36,500 nucleotides of DNA from Nematostella vectensis (GCF_932526225.1 NC_064048.1:7979015-8015514); one strand, 5' to 3'. Positions 10,138 to 19,513 are shown, counted from the stretch's first letter. Numbers and translations: made by a program. Notes: generated by a model not told the origin, from the sequence alone.

Positions 10138-11208
10138 AGTGGATGTCACCAGTGGTTTTGTCACGGGTGGTTGTCACAAGTGGTTGTCACGAGTTGTTGT
10201 CATGAGTGGTTGTCGCGAGTGGTTGGCACGAGTGGTTGTCACGAGTGGTTGTCACGAGTGGTTGTCATGAGTGGTTGTCACGAGTGGTTGTCACGAGTGG
10301 TTGTCACCAGTGGTTTTGTCACGAGTGGTTGTCATGAGTGGTTGTCACGAGTGGTTGTCACGAGTGGTTGTCACCAGTGGTTGTCACGAGTGGTTGTCAC
10401 CAGTGGTTTTGCCAAGAGTGGTTGTCACGAGTGGTTGTCACGAGTGGTTGTCACGAGTGGTTATTACGAGTGGTTGTCACGAGTTGTTGTCATGAGTGGT
10501 TGTCACGAATGGTTGTCACGAGTGGTTGTCACCAGTGGTTTTGTCACGAGTGGTTGTCACGAGTGGTTATCATGAGTGGTTGTCACGAGTGGTTGTCACG
10601 AGTTGTTGTCATGAGTGGTTGTCACGAGTGGTTGTCACGAGTGGTTGTCACGAGTGGTTGTCACGAGTTGTTGTCATGAGTGGTTGTCACGAGTGGTTTT
10701 GTCACGAGTGGTTGTCACAAGTGGTTGTCAGGAGTTGTTGTCATGAGTGGTTGTCACGAGTGGTTGTCACGAGTGGTTGTCACAAGTTGTTGTCATGAAA
10801 GGTTGTCACGAGTGGTTGTCACGAGTGGTTGTCACAAGTTGTTGTCATGTAAGGTTGTCACGAGTGGTTGTCACGAGTGGTTGTCACGAGTGGTTGTCAC
10901 GAGTGGTTGTCACGAGTGGATGTCACCAGTGGTTTTGTCACAAGTGTTTGTCACAAGTGGTTGGTGCGAGTTGTTGTCATGAGTGGTTGTCACGAGTGGT
11001 TGTGACGAGTGGTTGTCACTAGTTGTTGTCATGAGTGGTTTTGTCACGAGTGGTTGTCACGGTTGGTTATCATGAGTGGTTGTCACGGGTGGTTGTCATG
11101 AGTGGTTGTCATGAGTGGTTTTGTCACAAGTGGTTGTCACGGGTGGTTATCATGAGTGGTCGTCACGAGTGGTTGTCATGAGTGGTTGTCACGAGTGGTT
11201 TTGTCACG
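10138..11208 (+). repeat. Higher-order repeat copy C
   Basis: It follows copy A in full order, and the marker AGTGGATGTCACCAGTGG reappears at 11209 as the start of a partial fourth copy that soon dissolves into simpler units. The array right of about 11.46 kb is less ordered. Confidence 0.8.
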
Positions 11209-12051
11209 AGTGGATGTCACCAGTGGTTTTGTCACGAGTGGTTGTCACGAGTGGTTGTCACGAGTGGTTGTCACGAGTGGTTGTCACGAGTTGTTGTCAT
11301 GAGTGGTTGTCACGAGTGGTTGTCACGAGTGGTTGTCACGAGTTGTTGTCATGAGTGGTTGTCACGAGTGGTTGTCACGAGTGGTTGTCACGAGTGGTTG
11401 TCACAAGTGGTTGTCACGAGTTGTTGTCATGAGTGGTTGTCACGAGTGGTTTTGTCACGAGTGGTTGTCACGAGTGGTTTTGTCACGAGTGGTTGTCACG
11501 AGTGGTTGTCACGAGTTGTTGTCATGAGTGGTTGTCACGAGTTGTTGTCATGAGTGGTTGTCACGAGTGGTTGTCATGAGTGGTTGTCACGAGTGGTTGT
11601 CATGAGTGGTTGTCACGAGTTGTTGTCATGAGTGGTTGTCACGAGTTGTTGTCATGAGTGGTTGTCACGAGTTGTTGTCATGAGTGGTTGTCACGAGTGG
11701 TTGTCACGGGTGATTGTCACGAGTGGTTGTCATGAGTGGTTGTCACGAGTGGTTGTTACGAGTGGTTGTCACGAGTGGTTGTCATGAGTGGTTGTCATGA
11801 GTGGTTGTTACCAGTGGTTTTGCCAAGAGTGGTTGTCACGAGTGGTTGTCACGAGTGGTTGTCATGAGTGGTTGTCGCGATTGTTTGTCATGAGTGGTTG
11901 TCACCAGTGGTTGTCACCAGTGGTTGTCACCACTGGTTGTCATGAGTGGTTGTCACGAGTGGTTGTCACGAGTGGTTGTCATGAGTGGTTGTCGCGAGTG
12001 TTTGTCACGAGTGGTTGTCACCAGTGGTTGTCACCAGTGGTTGTCACCAGT

Positions 12052-12083
12052 GGTAAAAAACGTTTTTACCCCAGCTCAGCTGG
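12052..12083. repeat. Palindromic right boundary of the array
   Basis: GGTAAAAAACGTTTTTACC (12052-12070) is a near-perfect palindrome, followed directly by a second one, CCAGCTCAGCTGG. The first is the inverted partner of 7372-7387. Confidence 0.7.
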
Positions 12084-12140
12084 TCAGCAACGCAACGAAT
12101 AGTCGCGGGTGGAATAAGGACAATTTGCGATTGTTGTTGC

Positions 12141-12172
12141 CGCGAAGCTCGGAGCCTCTGGTACCCAGGGTA
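12141..12172 (+). repeat. Half copy of the GGGTACCAGAG foldback family
   Basis: CGCGAAGCTCGGAGCCTCTG then GTACCCAGGGTA matches the right arm of the element at 6108-6142. No left arm is present, so it is a solo or truncated end. Confidence 0.75.
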
Positions 12173-12174
12173 AC

Positions 12175-12630
12175 GGACTCGCGTTTACAAAATAAATACT
12201 ACATACTGGGTTAACTGTGGTCGATAAAAATTCAAAATTGCGGAATGTGTGAGACAGGGGCGGCGAAAGATTGGGGCATACCATGTTTTATTGACAGCCA
12301 TAGCCCCTCCCCCTCCCCTACACACCTACACATACATACTTTTCGGAACGGATGTGTTTTTTTATGTTTTTTTTTATTTTGTACCAGTGTATCAAATAAA
12401 TCGATTTGCCCTTGGTTAAAGACAATATTTTTTTAACTGTTTGTATCAATAGAGCATAAGATAAGAGAGGACACTTTGGTATTACCCGCGCGCCATGTTG
12501 ATTCCCATCCTGGCTATTTTTAGTAACTACAACCCCACCACTGCGCGTAAGCGTTTTTACTCACCCTACCCCAGCGCTTTGGTATTTACATCTTGTTTTT
12601 GCCGCTGTTTTGTGACTTGAAACCGAAAAA
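12175..12630. other. Intergenic stretch, nothing identified
   Basis: T-rich and C-rich tracts only. The fragment AAGCGTTTTTACTCACCCTA near 12549 faintly echoes the CGTTTTTACC array boundary. Confidence 0.45.
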
Positions 12631-12634
12631 AAAA

Positions 12635-12868
12635 ACAGATGAATATTACTACACCGACTCAAAGGTAGTTCTTGGATATGTAACCAACGAATACAGAAGG
12701 TTCCATACGTACGTCGCGAGTTCAGATCAATTAGAACCTGTCGCACCCGAGTCACTGGCGCTACGTCGAGAGTGCAAAGAATCCCGCTGACCAGGCTACA
12801 CGTGGTCTACGAGCAAACGCCCTTAAAAGGTCGATGTGGATCAATGGTCCCGCATTTCTGCGTGAAGC
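12635..12868 (+). pseudogene. BEL/Pao RNase H remnant
   Basis: YYTDSKVVLGYVTNEYRRFH matches the end of a BEL/Pao RNase H domain. After a frame change near 12745 the sequence continues as SHWRYVESAKNPADQATRGL and then WINGPAFLREA, the conserved tail of this domain (NPAD and the WxxGPxFL motif). The acidic residue of TDS is present, but the domain's earlier catalytic residues lie in the missing part. It cannot make a working enzyme. Confidence 0.85.
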
Positions 12869-12879
12869 TAAGTGCAGGG

Positions 12880-13365
12880 ATCCCAACGCTAAGTCCGGAC
12901 GATCCTAACGTGAGGAAACCCGTCGTCTCTGCAAAGACGACAGTCAGCCAGAGCCCAATAGCAGCAGCCCTCGAGTGCTACAGGTTCGAGCGCTTCTCAA
13001 GCCTCAAGGCTCTACAGAGAGCAATAGCAAATCTTATCGTGAATGTCAGAGATTTCAAACAAAGAAGAACCGGTTCGACGGAAGCAGATAAACTCTCTAC
13101 AGTGCCAAGAAAGCTTCCAAGAAAACCAACACTAGAAGAGCTGAATCAAGCCACAAACGTCATAACAAAGGCAACTCAAGCAAAGGCGTTCGAAGTGGAG
13201 ATGACAAGAGAAGAGATCGCCAAGACTCTGCACCAGAATGACCGCTCATTGACAGCGCGTGAGTGTAGCTTCCAGAAGAATAAAAGGCTCAAGGGGGCAC
13301 ATTTCTACAACCTGGACCCGTTTGTCGACGCCGACGGTCTGCATCGCGTTGGTGGGCGGCTGTGA
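12880..13365 (+). pseudogene. BEL/Pao pol connection region before integrase
   Basis: An open frame carries FERFSSLKALQRAIAN, then EELNQATNVITKATQAKAFE, and ends in HFYNLDPFVDADGLHRVGGR. This is the typical BEL/Pao connection region (RFSSxxRLxRAxA ... LDPFxDxxGLLRVGGRL). It is the best-preserved part of the element: about 160 codons without a stop. The frame stops at 13363-13365 immediately after GGRL, where a family member would run on into the integrase zinc-binding domain. Confidence 0.85.
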
Positions 13366-13565
13366 CGATCAGAATTTTCATACTGAGAGAAGCACCCCGT
13401 GCTACTGCCCAACAACGAGCACGTGTCACGGCTAGTCGTGCGTAATTACCACGAGGCCGTACAACATCAAGGTCCTCAGCTGACGCATGGCGCGATCCGA
13501 ATGGCCGGATATTGGATACAGGAAGGGCATTGTCTTGTGGCAAGGGAACTCAGTGAATACGTCGC
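13366..13565 (+). pseudogene. BEL/Pao integrase zinc-binding (HHCC) remnant
   Basis: In another plus frame the sequence reads VLLPNNEHVSRLVVRNYHEA then THGAIRMAGYWI, as expected for the N-terminal HHCC domain of this family. The second half, where the CxxC pair should be, is poorly preserved, and a TAA follows soon after. Confidence 0.75.
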
Positions 13566-13589
13566 GTGTAAAAAGTAAAGGGGAAAACC

Positions 13590-13870
13590 ATGGCAGATCT
13601 TCCAGCAGATAGGGTAGAAATATCTCCACCATTTTCGTACGTGGCTTTTGACGTGTTTGGTCCGTGGTCTGTCGTGACACGTAAAACGAGAGGAGCAGGC
13701 GCTGCGCATTCGAAGCGATGGGCCTTGATCCTAATATGCCTAGCTAAGTAGCCACGCAATTCACATCGAGGTGCTGGAGACCAGCGCTGAGGCGCTTCGT
13801 AGCCATACGCGGACCAGTATCGTTGCTGCGATGCGACAGGGGAACGATCTTTGTTGGAGGTAATTTAAAG
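13590..13870 (+). pseudogene. BEL/Pao integrase core remnant
   Basis: From ATG 13590 the frame reads MADLPADRVEISPPFSYVAF then DVFGPWSV, with SKRWALILICLA after it. This is the start of the integrase catalytic core, with the first Asp in FDVFGPW. It stops at TAG 13746. Traces continue in other frames (HIEVLE, then CDRGTIFVGG, where the family normally has SDNGTNF, the second catalytic Asp). Frame breaks make it nonfunctional. Confidence 0.85.
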
Positions 13871-13989
13871 CTGAAGAACGCAGCCAATAGCAGCCATTCC
13901 GTCAGACGCGGATGATCCAATGCCGTTATCCCCTTCCACGCTTCTCACAATGAAGACACGCTCTTTAGCCCCTCCACCCAGACAGTTCC

Positions 13990-14116
13990 TCCCAGCGGAT
14001 CTCTACTCTCGTCGCTGGTAGAAAAGAGCGCAGTTACTCGCCAACCAGTTTTGGCTCAAATGGAGGCGAGAGTACCTGCAAGTAAGAAAGAAATGGAACG
14101 AACCTGGAACGAACAT
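13990..14116 (+). pseudogene. BEL/Pao integrase C-terminal remnant
   Basis: A plus frame reads PADLYSRRW, a TAG, then KRAQLLANQFWLKWRREYLQ and RKKWNE. This is the conserved C-terminal block of BEL/Pao integrases (FWxxWxxEYL ... KW). The intervening part of the core with the catalytic Glu was not clearly recovered. Confidence 0.8.
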
Positions 14117-14319
14117 AGAATATTGAATAGGTGGTTGACATCAGAATCCACTTCATAATGCGAGCCCAACACCCCTAACAGCGAAAATGATATCCCCCCT
14201 TACAAAACAAACACACATGAGGTGTTGCACAACAAAGTGGTTTATTTTCGTAATATCAATCGCGTGTTCAAATAGAACACAGTCTGCCGTGTTCCCTTGG
14301 TTTGAGTGGCGTGTTAGTT

Positions 14320-14480
14320 GTTTTTGCCCATTTTAAGCTTTTCTCATTTAGAAAGACGCGCACTTTAGAGTGCTCAGATGGTATTTTTAATAACATTACT
14401 CTTTTGCATTTGGAGATCCGAAATGAAAGCGCAATTTTAGCTTCCAATTATATACAACTTTATTACCATTAACTCTGCGA
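14320..14480 (+). repeat. Partial extra copy of the receptor upstream flank
   Basis: AAGCTTTTCTCATTTAGAAAGACG followed by GTGCTCAGATGGTATTTTT, and then CATTTGGAGATCCGAAATG, resembles 28205-28320 and 26710-26775. It sits just before a fuller copy at 14560-14920, so the upstream unit is present twice before receptor copy 1. Confidence 0.6.
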
Positions 14481-14559
14481 GTTATTGAATATAGTCCCAA
14501 GCTAATAAAGCCCTGAACTCGCATACTTAACATAGTGAATGCTTTTTTTAATAGAAAAC

Positions 14560-14936
14560 GTTGACATCACTGACAATGTATTTCTTGGTGAATTTTAAAA
14601 ACTTTATGTTGTCAGAAGTCTGAAACTGTACAAGAATGTTAATAAAGCCGCCAAAGATTTTGACAAATGGTTTCACTTTTTTTGCATTCGCTTGATGTGG
14701 CGAATGACCCTTAATGCTTTTCATATTAGGAAAGACGGGGTCTTTAAGCATGCAATATGTTTTTCAATTACTTTACTCAATTTTAAGCCTCTAATTAGAT
14801 ACAAATTCGGTACGTCTGTTAGTGTTTTGAGTTGTATTTAATCTCGAACTCATTTCAAATGACTTAGTTTCGCCTGCAGTGAGCGAAGCATAGCTCATAA
14901 AACGATAAGACAAAGAACATTCCCGAAAAAAAAAAC
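14560..14936 (+). promoter_or_regulatory. Conserved upstream block of receptor copy 1
   Basis: It closely matches 32990-33340 and 29100-29390. Shared blocks include TGTATTTCTTGGTGAATTTT, AATAAAGCCGCCAAA, GCTTTTCATATTAGGAAAGA, TACAAATTCGGTACGTCT and GCTCATAAAACGATAA. In copies 2 and 3 this block runs directly into the gene within about 110 bases. Here it is separated from the ATG by an insertion of about 510 bases. A promoter role is inferred from conservation and position. Confidence 0.55.
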
Positions 14937-15447
14937 ATTGTCCCACGGGATAATGGGATTTTTCTCGAGTAAGGTTTGGTGATAGTTTTCACTAGATAAG
15001 GTTGACAGGTTGATGGCTACAGCGGGGAATATCCGGATATATCATTTTCACAAGAGGCGTGGTTTGGCCACTATCGGAACCCTTGTGAACTCGGGGTGCG
15101 GCTTTCTCATCAGGGATAACGAACGATGCAAACGTGCCAAGTGGCCATCCAGAAAGCATTTTCCCTTCGCCTCCCCATTAGCCTGCCTTCATTTCTGGTT
15201 ATTTCTCTGTTGTAAGTCATTTGCAGATGTGGGTGGCGGTTTCTCGTCCCCATCTTTGCCGGTGACGGTATTAATGTGTAATACAATTACCTTGGTCGAT
15301 TTTTAATTATTAGATAATAAAATGTCACTCAAACGTGGCCGGTAAAATTCAAATCAATGTGTCGATTACATCACTTCAGCAAACAAGCACGGCGCTCGAT
15401 GTTGCTCGCATAAAGCCAATTTTATGAAGATAAACAACTTGCTCGGG
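14937..15447. other. Insertion between shared upstream block and receptor copy 1
   Basis: Copies 2 and 3 pass from CATTCCC...AAAAAACA straight to the start codon. Copy 1 has about 510 unrelated bases between the same landmarks. A frame at 15010-15306 inside it has no recognisable domain. No inverted repeats or target duplication were evident, so its origin is unclear. Confidence 0.55.
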
Positions 15448-15467
15448 ATAAAAACACTTATTCAAAA

Positions 15468-16385
15468 ATGAATACAAGCAGAATAACTATAACTCAGGGG
15501 AACACAGATAAAAACGATGGTCAAACGAAGGCATCTATTGCGTGCAATACGGTACTTGGGCTTTGGGCGATCTTCGGGAACACCATCAGTCTTGTCATCT
15601 TCCTCAAAACGAAAAGTCTCCGAAGGCGAAGATCAAACTACCTACTCGTCAATCTGTGCATCGCCGATCTCCTTGTCGGTATCTACTGCTTGTTTCACGC
15701 TATTTGTTCTCTGGGAGCGCTACCCTCATGGCGTATTCATGACGCCTTTTGTATTTTCGTTTTTCCTAGTTTTGCTGTCTTCTCAATTTTTTTATCGGTC
15801 AATTTTCTTGCCGCTGTATCGGTGGAGCGTCTTGTTGCAGTCGCCTTTCCGTTCTATCATCGCGCAACGGGTAAGACATTTTACGGTCTCCTGATCGGGA
15901 CTCCTTGGCTTCTCGCCGGTATTAGTACAGTGACAATAGTGTGCTTTCCTGCCCCAGTTATCGATATCTCAATTACCTTTGTCGTTGTCTACGTCTTCTT
16001 GCCTCTTTTGATAATGTCTGCTGCCTACACCGTCATCATGATCAGATCCAGGGCGAGTCATATCAACGGACACGGAGCCCGTGAAAGATTGCGTGATAAG
16101 AAGCTTGCCGTCACGCTTCTCATTGTCACGCTGGCGTCACTAGTTACATGGATGCCCTTTCGTTTTTACTGGGCCATACTTATCTTAGATTTCCCGCTTT
16201 ATAATTATACTGTAAACATGGCTCTCTCTTTTCTCCAATCTTCCAACTCTTGCATTAACATCGTTGTGTACGCCTGGAGGATTCCTGAGTTCAGACAGAT
16301 TCTGTTTAGGCATAAACCTGTTGCGACCAATGTGCAAGGTAGAGCGATAAGAATGGAATGCAGAACAGACGTCAAGGCACGCTAG
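15468..16385 (+). CDS. Class A (rhodopsin-type) G-protein-coupled receptor, copy 1, intronless
   Basis: 305 residues with seven hydrophobic segments (roughly 24-47, 58-80, 97-122, 138-158, 166-192, 212-235, 247-270). Class A landmarks are GN in TM1 (N38), LxxxD in TM2 (D67), ERL in place of DRY after TM3 (E120-L122), W147 in TM4, P179 in TM5, TWMP in TM6 (P230) and NIVVY in place of NPxxY in TM7. ECL2 is short and no matching Cys pair is evident. The short loop and the NSxxxxxxYAxRxxEFR end recall the melanocortin/adenosine group, but it is best called a cnidarian orphan. N2 (NTS) may be glycosylated. It is a plasma-membrane receptor and its ligand is unknown. The frame is intact; the start matches copy 2. 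The C-tail ends at 305, while copy 3 reads further through the homologous DNA. Confidence 0.93.
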   Translation: MNTSRITITQGNTDKNDGQTKASIACNTVLGLWAIFGNTISLVIFLKTKSLRRRRSNYLLVNLCIADLLVGIYCLFHAICSLGALPSWRIHDAFCIFVFPSFAVFSIFLSVNFLAAVSVERLVAVAFPFYHRATGKTFYGLLIGTPWLLAGISTVTIVCFPAPVIDISITFVVVYVFLPLLIMSAAYTVIMIRSRASHINGHGARERLRDKKLAVTLLIVTLASLVTWMPFRFYWAILILDFPLYNYTVNMALSFLQSSNSCINIVVYAWRIPEFRQILFRHKPVATNVQGRAIRMECRTDVKAR

Positions 16386-16900
16386 GTGAGCCAATAGATA
16401 TGCACCATATGCAGCGGGGAGAACATACCCAAACACACGTGCAATTGGACGTCAAAACTGACTGAGCGATTTTTTTGGAATAAGACAACCTGGAAATACT
16501 TTAATTTCCCTATTATTTGGACGATTCACCGTCGGGCAAGTAGAGTAGGTACAAAAACATTGTATGCAGCGTGGAAAATTATTATTAGACAGAAATTACC
16601 ATTAGGTTATAGAAAGGAGAAATAATTGTACATGCAATTCTTTTCCTATTTATTGGTAAAAATAAAGTATTGTGTTTGTTTAGCTTTAATGTCAAATTTT
16701 CAATCACCACGTTTACAGAGAGAATGCGCTTAGGCCTCAATCTAACCTATTGCTCGTCACCTTCTTGTGTGCTGATGCCTTGATGGCATTTTAACAAAAT
16801 TTATCTCCCAAAAGAAACTAAATGTGATCGCTGCTCAACACTTGAAAGAGCAAGGAACTCATATATTAGTAAACTTTTGTTTAATGAATAGTTTTAACTG
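16386..16900 (+). other. 3' flank of receptor copy 1, shared with copy 3
   Basis: The start (ATGCACCATATGCAGCGGGG, then GTGCAATTGGACG) is homologous to the translated C-tail of copy 3 and to the 3' flank of copy 2. Further on, GCTGATGCCTTGATGGCAT and AGAGCAAGGAACTCATA match 34780-34880. An AATAAA lies at about 16661, a plausible polyadenylation signal. It shows that the duplicated unit includes the 3' side. Confidence 0.65.
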
Positions 16901-17137
16901 ATGTTTAAAAACATCAACGCAATGGCCGCCATCGTGGCCTTACACAAAACCCATAATGCACCGCGCTCGCCACAGGTAAGCCGCGACGATACTACAATCC
17001 CCCTATGCTGGAGCCTTTCCAGTTACTCTAAGTCCTTGTTAGTTCCGTCCGAGCTCGTGATCTGGATACTTCTCTTTCAGGGTCTTTACGGTGTCTGAGG
17101 CTCCTCCTCAGCTCTTTCCCGTCTGGGCTGGAAGCTT
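16901..17137. other. Junction between receptor flank and gypsy element
   Basis: It contains GCAATGGCCGCCATCGTGG (YY1-like, near 16919) and CT-rich DNA. It could hold remains of the gypsy 3' LTR, but no second LTR copy was found for comparison. Confidence 0.4.
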
Positions 17138-17642
17138 CTACTGATTAAGGGCCTTGTATGTTGTCAGTAGGCGCTTCCACGCTATCTCGCACCGAGGCGG
17201 TCGACTCCGCGTATCGATTCTTGATGTTTCCAGATTCATTTCCCATTTCATTGTTCTCCCTAGAACTTTCCGCGGACCACTGAGTGGCATCTTCTTCTGA
17301 TCTATAGGAGTCTCTCTTAAAGTACGCCGTGCTGCATGTAACACTACTGCCGTCTTCTCTCTGTGCCACGACATGCGAACCCCTTCTGAACTAAACAAGT
17401 AGCGGCTGCCTCTCATAGGCCGGCGTTCCCTTGTTCTTCACCTCCCGGCGGGTCAGGACCGAGTCTCCTACTTGTATATCCGATGTCTTCACCTGTCGTT
17501 TCTTGTTTGCGTGCTTTTTCATCTTTATCTTCTCTGATAGGTCTCTCTGGTAGAGGTCGAAGTCTAGCTCTCGTGGTGCTCTCCCCATCTGCAGTCTTGT
17601 GCGGAACTTGCGGTTCGGGAACATGATGTCCGCCGGTGCCAT
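17138..17642 (-). pseudogene. Gypsy pol C-terminus
   Basis: The minus frame from 17642 reads FRTRLQMGRAPRELDFDLYQ and later QVGDSVLTRREVKNKGTPAY, which is the region after the integrase core (the GDxVLxRQ-type domain). After a frame change near 17400 a Lys/Arg-rich tail runs to a stop at about 17138. The ends of the frames do not join cleanly. Confidence 0.75.
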
Positions 17643-17687
17643 CTTGGTGGTGCAGTGGTGTGTTGCTCTGTATGCCCGCAGAAAACG

Positions 17688-18418
17688 TTACACTTCCTGT
17701 TTGAAGCTGCTTCCGGTAAGTCTGGAGATCTGGTAAAGCTTCTTCACTATTCTCATGAACTGTTCCGCCTCGCCGTTAGCCTGCGGGTTGAGTGGCGTTT
17801 TGATCTGGTGGGTGAAGCCTAGGTATTTGCTAAAGTCCCTGAACTCTACACCGTTGAACGGTTGTCCATTATCGCTTCCCACCGTAACCGAAATCCCCAG
17901 GGATGCAAACATTATGTCCAGCCTCGGGACTACTGCTCTGGCACTAGTGCCTGTTACAAACTCCATCTCTGCCCACCTTGACTGCTTACATACCGCCACC
18001 AGCACGTATTCACCTGTGTGTATAGGACCCCAAAAAAGTCTATTGCCACCTCTTGACAGGCCTCCGATGGTATGCGAGACATAAGGAGCAGCTCTCTCTC
18101 TTGTGATACAGTGACCACCTGGCACGGATGGCAATGTTGGATGTACGCTTCTACCATTCTGTCTATGCCTGGGGACCATAGCCTCGAGTGTAAGTACTCC
18201 TTGGTCCTGGTTATACCTTGGTGGCCTTCATGGGCTATCCGAACCACTTTCGCTCGGAGGATCCTGGGCACGACTATTCTAGCTCCTCTTACTACCAGTC
18301 CTCCGACCACCGCCAGCTCCGTGAACACAGGGTTGTAGGCAGCGCCCAGTGTTTTCGTTTCATAAGTCATGAAATAGCCTCTTGACATGGCCTCTTTGAG
18401 CTGAGATTGCTCAGTCAT
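17688..18418 (-). pseudogene. Gypsy integrase remnant
   Basis: The frame from 18418 holds an H-H/C-C zinc region (HEGHQGITRTKEYLHSRLW then HCHPCQ) and enters the core at VAIDFFGV (first catalytic Asp). A frame change near 17990-18000 joins to VGSDNGQPFN (second Asp) and NPQANGEAEQF (catalytic Glu; GxxER is usual, so AEQ is a change). All three acidic residues are visible, but the frame is broken. The start at 18418 sits at the edge of an inserted repeat, so the true N-terminus is lost. Confidence 0.88.
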
Positions 18419-18612
18419 AATGACGTCATAATGACGTCATATTGTGTTGCTATGGCAACACATTACATCATTTTGTCCCTCTTTGTCATATAATGATTCT
18501 CTGAAAATTTGGTCATAATAGCTCCAATGGTTCAAAAGTCACGGATGGGGGGCCGAAAGAGCCCCCCCCCCAGGTCAGTGGAAGCCTAAAAAAGCCCGGT
18601 CTGAATAGGGTT
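18419..18612. mobile_element. Short repeat filling the deleted RT/RNase H region of the gypsy element
   Basis: Noncoding DNA interrupts the gypsy frame. At 18600-18612 its minus-strand end reads TTAACCCTATTCAGACCGGG-like sequence, then a run of G and GGCCCC. The same end (AACCCTATTCAGTCCG, then a G run) occurs at 30669-30710, so it is a repeat family. The other end holds tandem TGACGTCATAA and a palindrome TGTTGCTATGGCAACA (about 18445-18460). Confidence 0.65.
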
Positions 18613-19135
18613 AAATCGCTTGAGCCCTCTTGGCGTGTAGAAGGTGGTCATTCAGCTTCCTGCTTTCCTCTGCCAGCTCTAGCTGCATGTATCCAAGTGC
18701 GAGAAGTGTTTTGCACCGTTCAGCCTCGTCTCCAGCTCCCTGAGTGTAGGAATGGCGCGTCTTGTTCTCTTTGTGCTGGTTTGCACCCGTCATGTCCAGG
18801 CTGGCTCTGATGCTTTCCCCATCCTTCTTTGGTGTGATAACCACGTTGCTGCACCAGGTAGTCGGCTCATCTCCTACATCCTCGATAATGTCCTTTTCTT
18901 CCCATTTGTTTAGCAACTCATCAAACTTCTCTTTAAGTGGAATGGATATTCCATGTTGCTTCTGGACTACCCCCTTCGCCTCTGGGTCTACGTGTATTCT
19001 GACTTTTACTCTTTTGAGCTTCCCGATGCCCTGAAAAACGTCGCTGTATTCTTTGACCAGGTCAGCGATGGTATCTCTCTCTACGTTTGTCGCGGCTAAG
19101 TGGTATTCTATAAAGCTTATCTTCTCGGCAGCTTG
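18600..19135 (-). pseudogene. Gypsy reverse transcriptase, N-terminal part only
   Basis: After the protease a frame reads AAEKISFIEYHLAATN, then LVKEYSDVFQGIGKLK, and enters RT at KWEEKDIIEDV, VVITPKKDGESIRASLDM and GYMQLELAEESRKL. Two frame changes are needed around TLRELETRLNGAKHF. The sequence is cut off just before the fingers/palm segment, so the YxDD active site is absent and the product would be dead. Confidence 0.85.
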
Positions 19136-19513
19136 TCAGCTTAGTAACGCCACGTCTCCTTGTCCTCTGACGACGTACACTGTTTCTAGCACTTCTCTGT
19201 CTCCTTTCGACAGCTTGGCATTGAACTTTCCCAGTAATGGTAGAGCTGGACCTTTTACTTCCCCTGAATATGCTATCACGGTCACTCTGGTTTGCTCTAG
19301 TGGACTGTTTTTCATAATCTTGTAATGCTCTATGTGATGGCCGTTTATATCTGCTTGTGTGTCTATGTGCAGGCTCAGGCTGCTTCCGTTTATGAGGAGA
19401 TCAACAGTGGGGCTGGTCGAGTTGTTGGATTTTATCTGATACGCATAGACGTCTTCGGAGCTTTCCTCTTCTTTGGCCACATAGCACAGTTCGCTCTCAT
19501 AATCTGACTCCAA
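19136..19513 (-). pseudogene. Gypsy aspartic protease remnant
   Basis: The frame starts SDYESELCYVAKEEE and reaches VDLLINGSSLSLHIDTQADI. The active-site motif is normally DTGAD/S; here it is DTQAD, with the Gly changed. The flap-side region follows (PLLGKFNAKLSK, then VLETVYVVRGQGDVALLS) and the frame ends at a TGA within what should be continuous pol. Confidence 0.8.

Larger units (their letters stand above)
8185..12054 (+). repeat. 13-bp minisatellite array (GAGTGGTTGTCAC) of nearly 3.9 kb
   Basis: The unit GAGTGGTTGTCAC is repeated roughly 290 times. Recurrent variants are GAGTGGTTTTGTCAC (15 bp), GAGTTGTTGTCAT, ACCAGTGGTT and TGTCGCGAG. Because 13 is not a multiple of three and the unit has no stop, all three plus frames are open for long stretches with a 13-residue translated period (HEWLSRVVVTSGC). 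The CATGAG variant supplies both an ATG and a TGA, so frames start and stop at these units. I regard the frames as a by-product of the repeat, not genes. Confidence 0.97.
12635..14116 (+). mobile_element. Decayed BEL/Pao LTR retrotransposon, 3' part of pol
   Basis: Successive plus-strand frames give the order expected of BEL/Pao pol: RNase H, integrase zinc-binding region, integrase core and C-terminal region. Reading requires several frame changes and passes several stops, so it is a fossil. Gag, protease and reverse transcriptase are missing on the left, and no LTR was recognised on either side. The family call rests on motifs typical of BEL/Pao, not on a search. Confidence 0.85.

Noticed and set aside
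8185-12054. CRISPR array
   Set aside because: Units are contiguous 13-mers without unique spacers, in an animal-type genome context.
8100-12102. Overlapping plus-strand frames of up to 212 codons across the minisatellite
   Set aside because: All three frames are open because the 13-bp unit lacks stops; starts and stops fall on the CATGAG variant unit. Nothing supports translation.
13289-13759. Minus-strand open frames
   Set aside because: They lie antisense to recognisable BEL/Pao integrase sequence and show no domain themselves.
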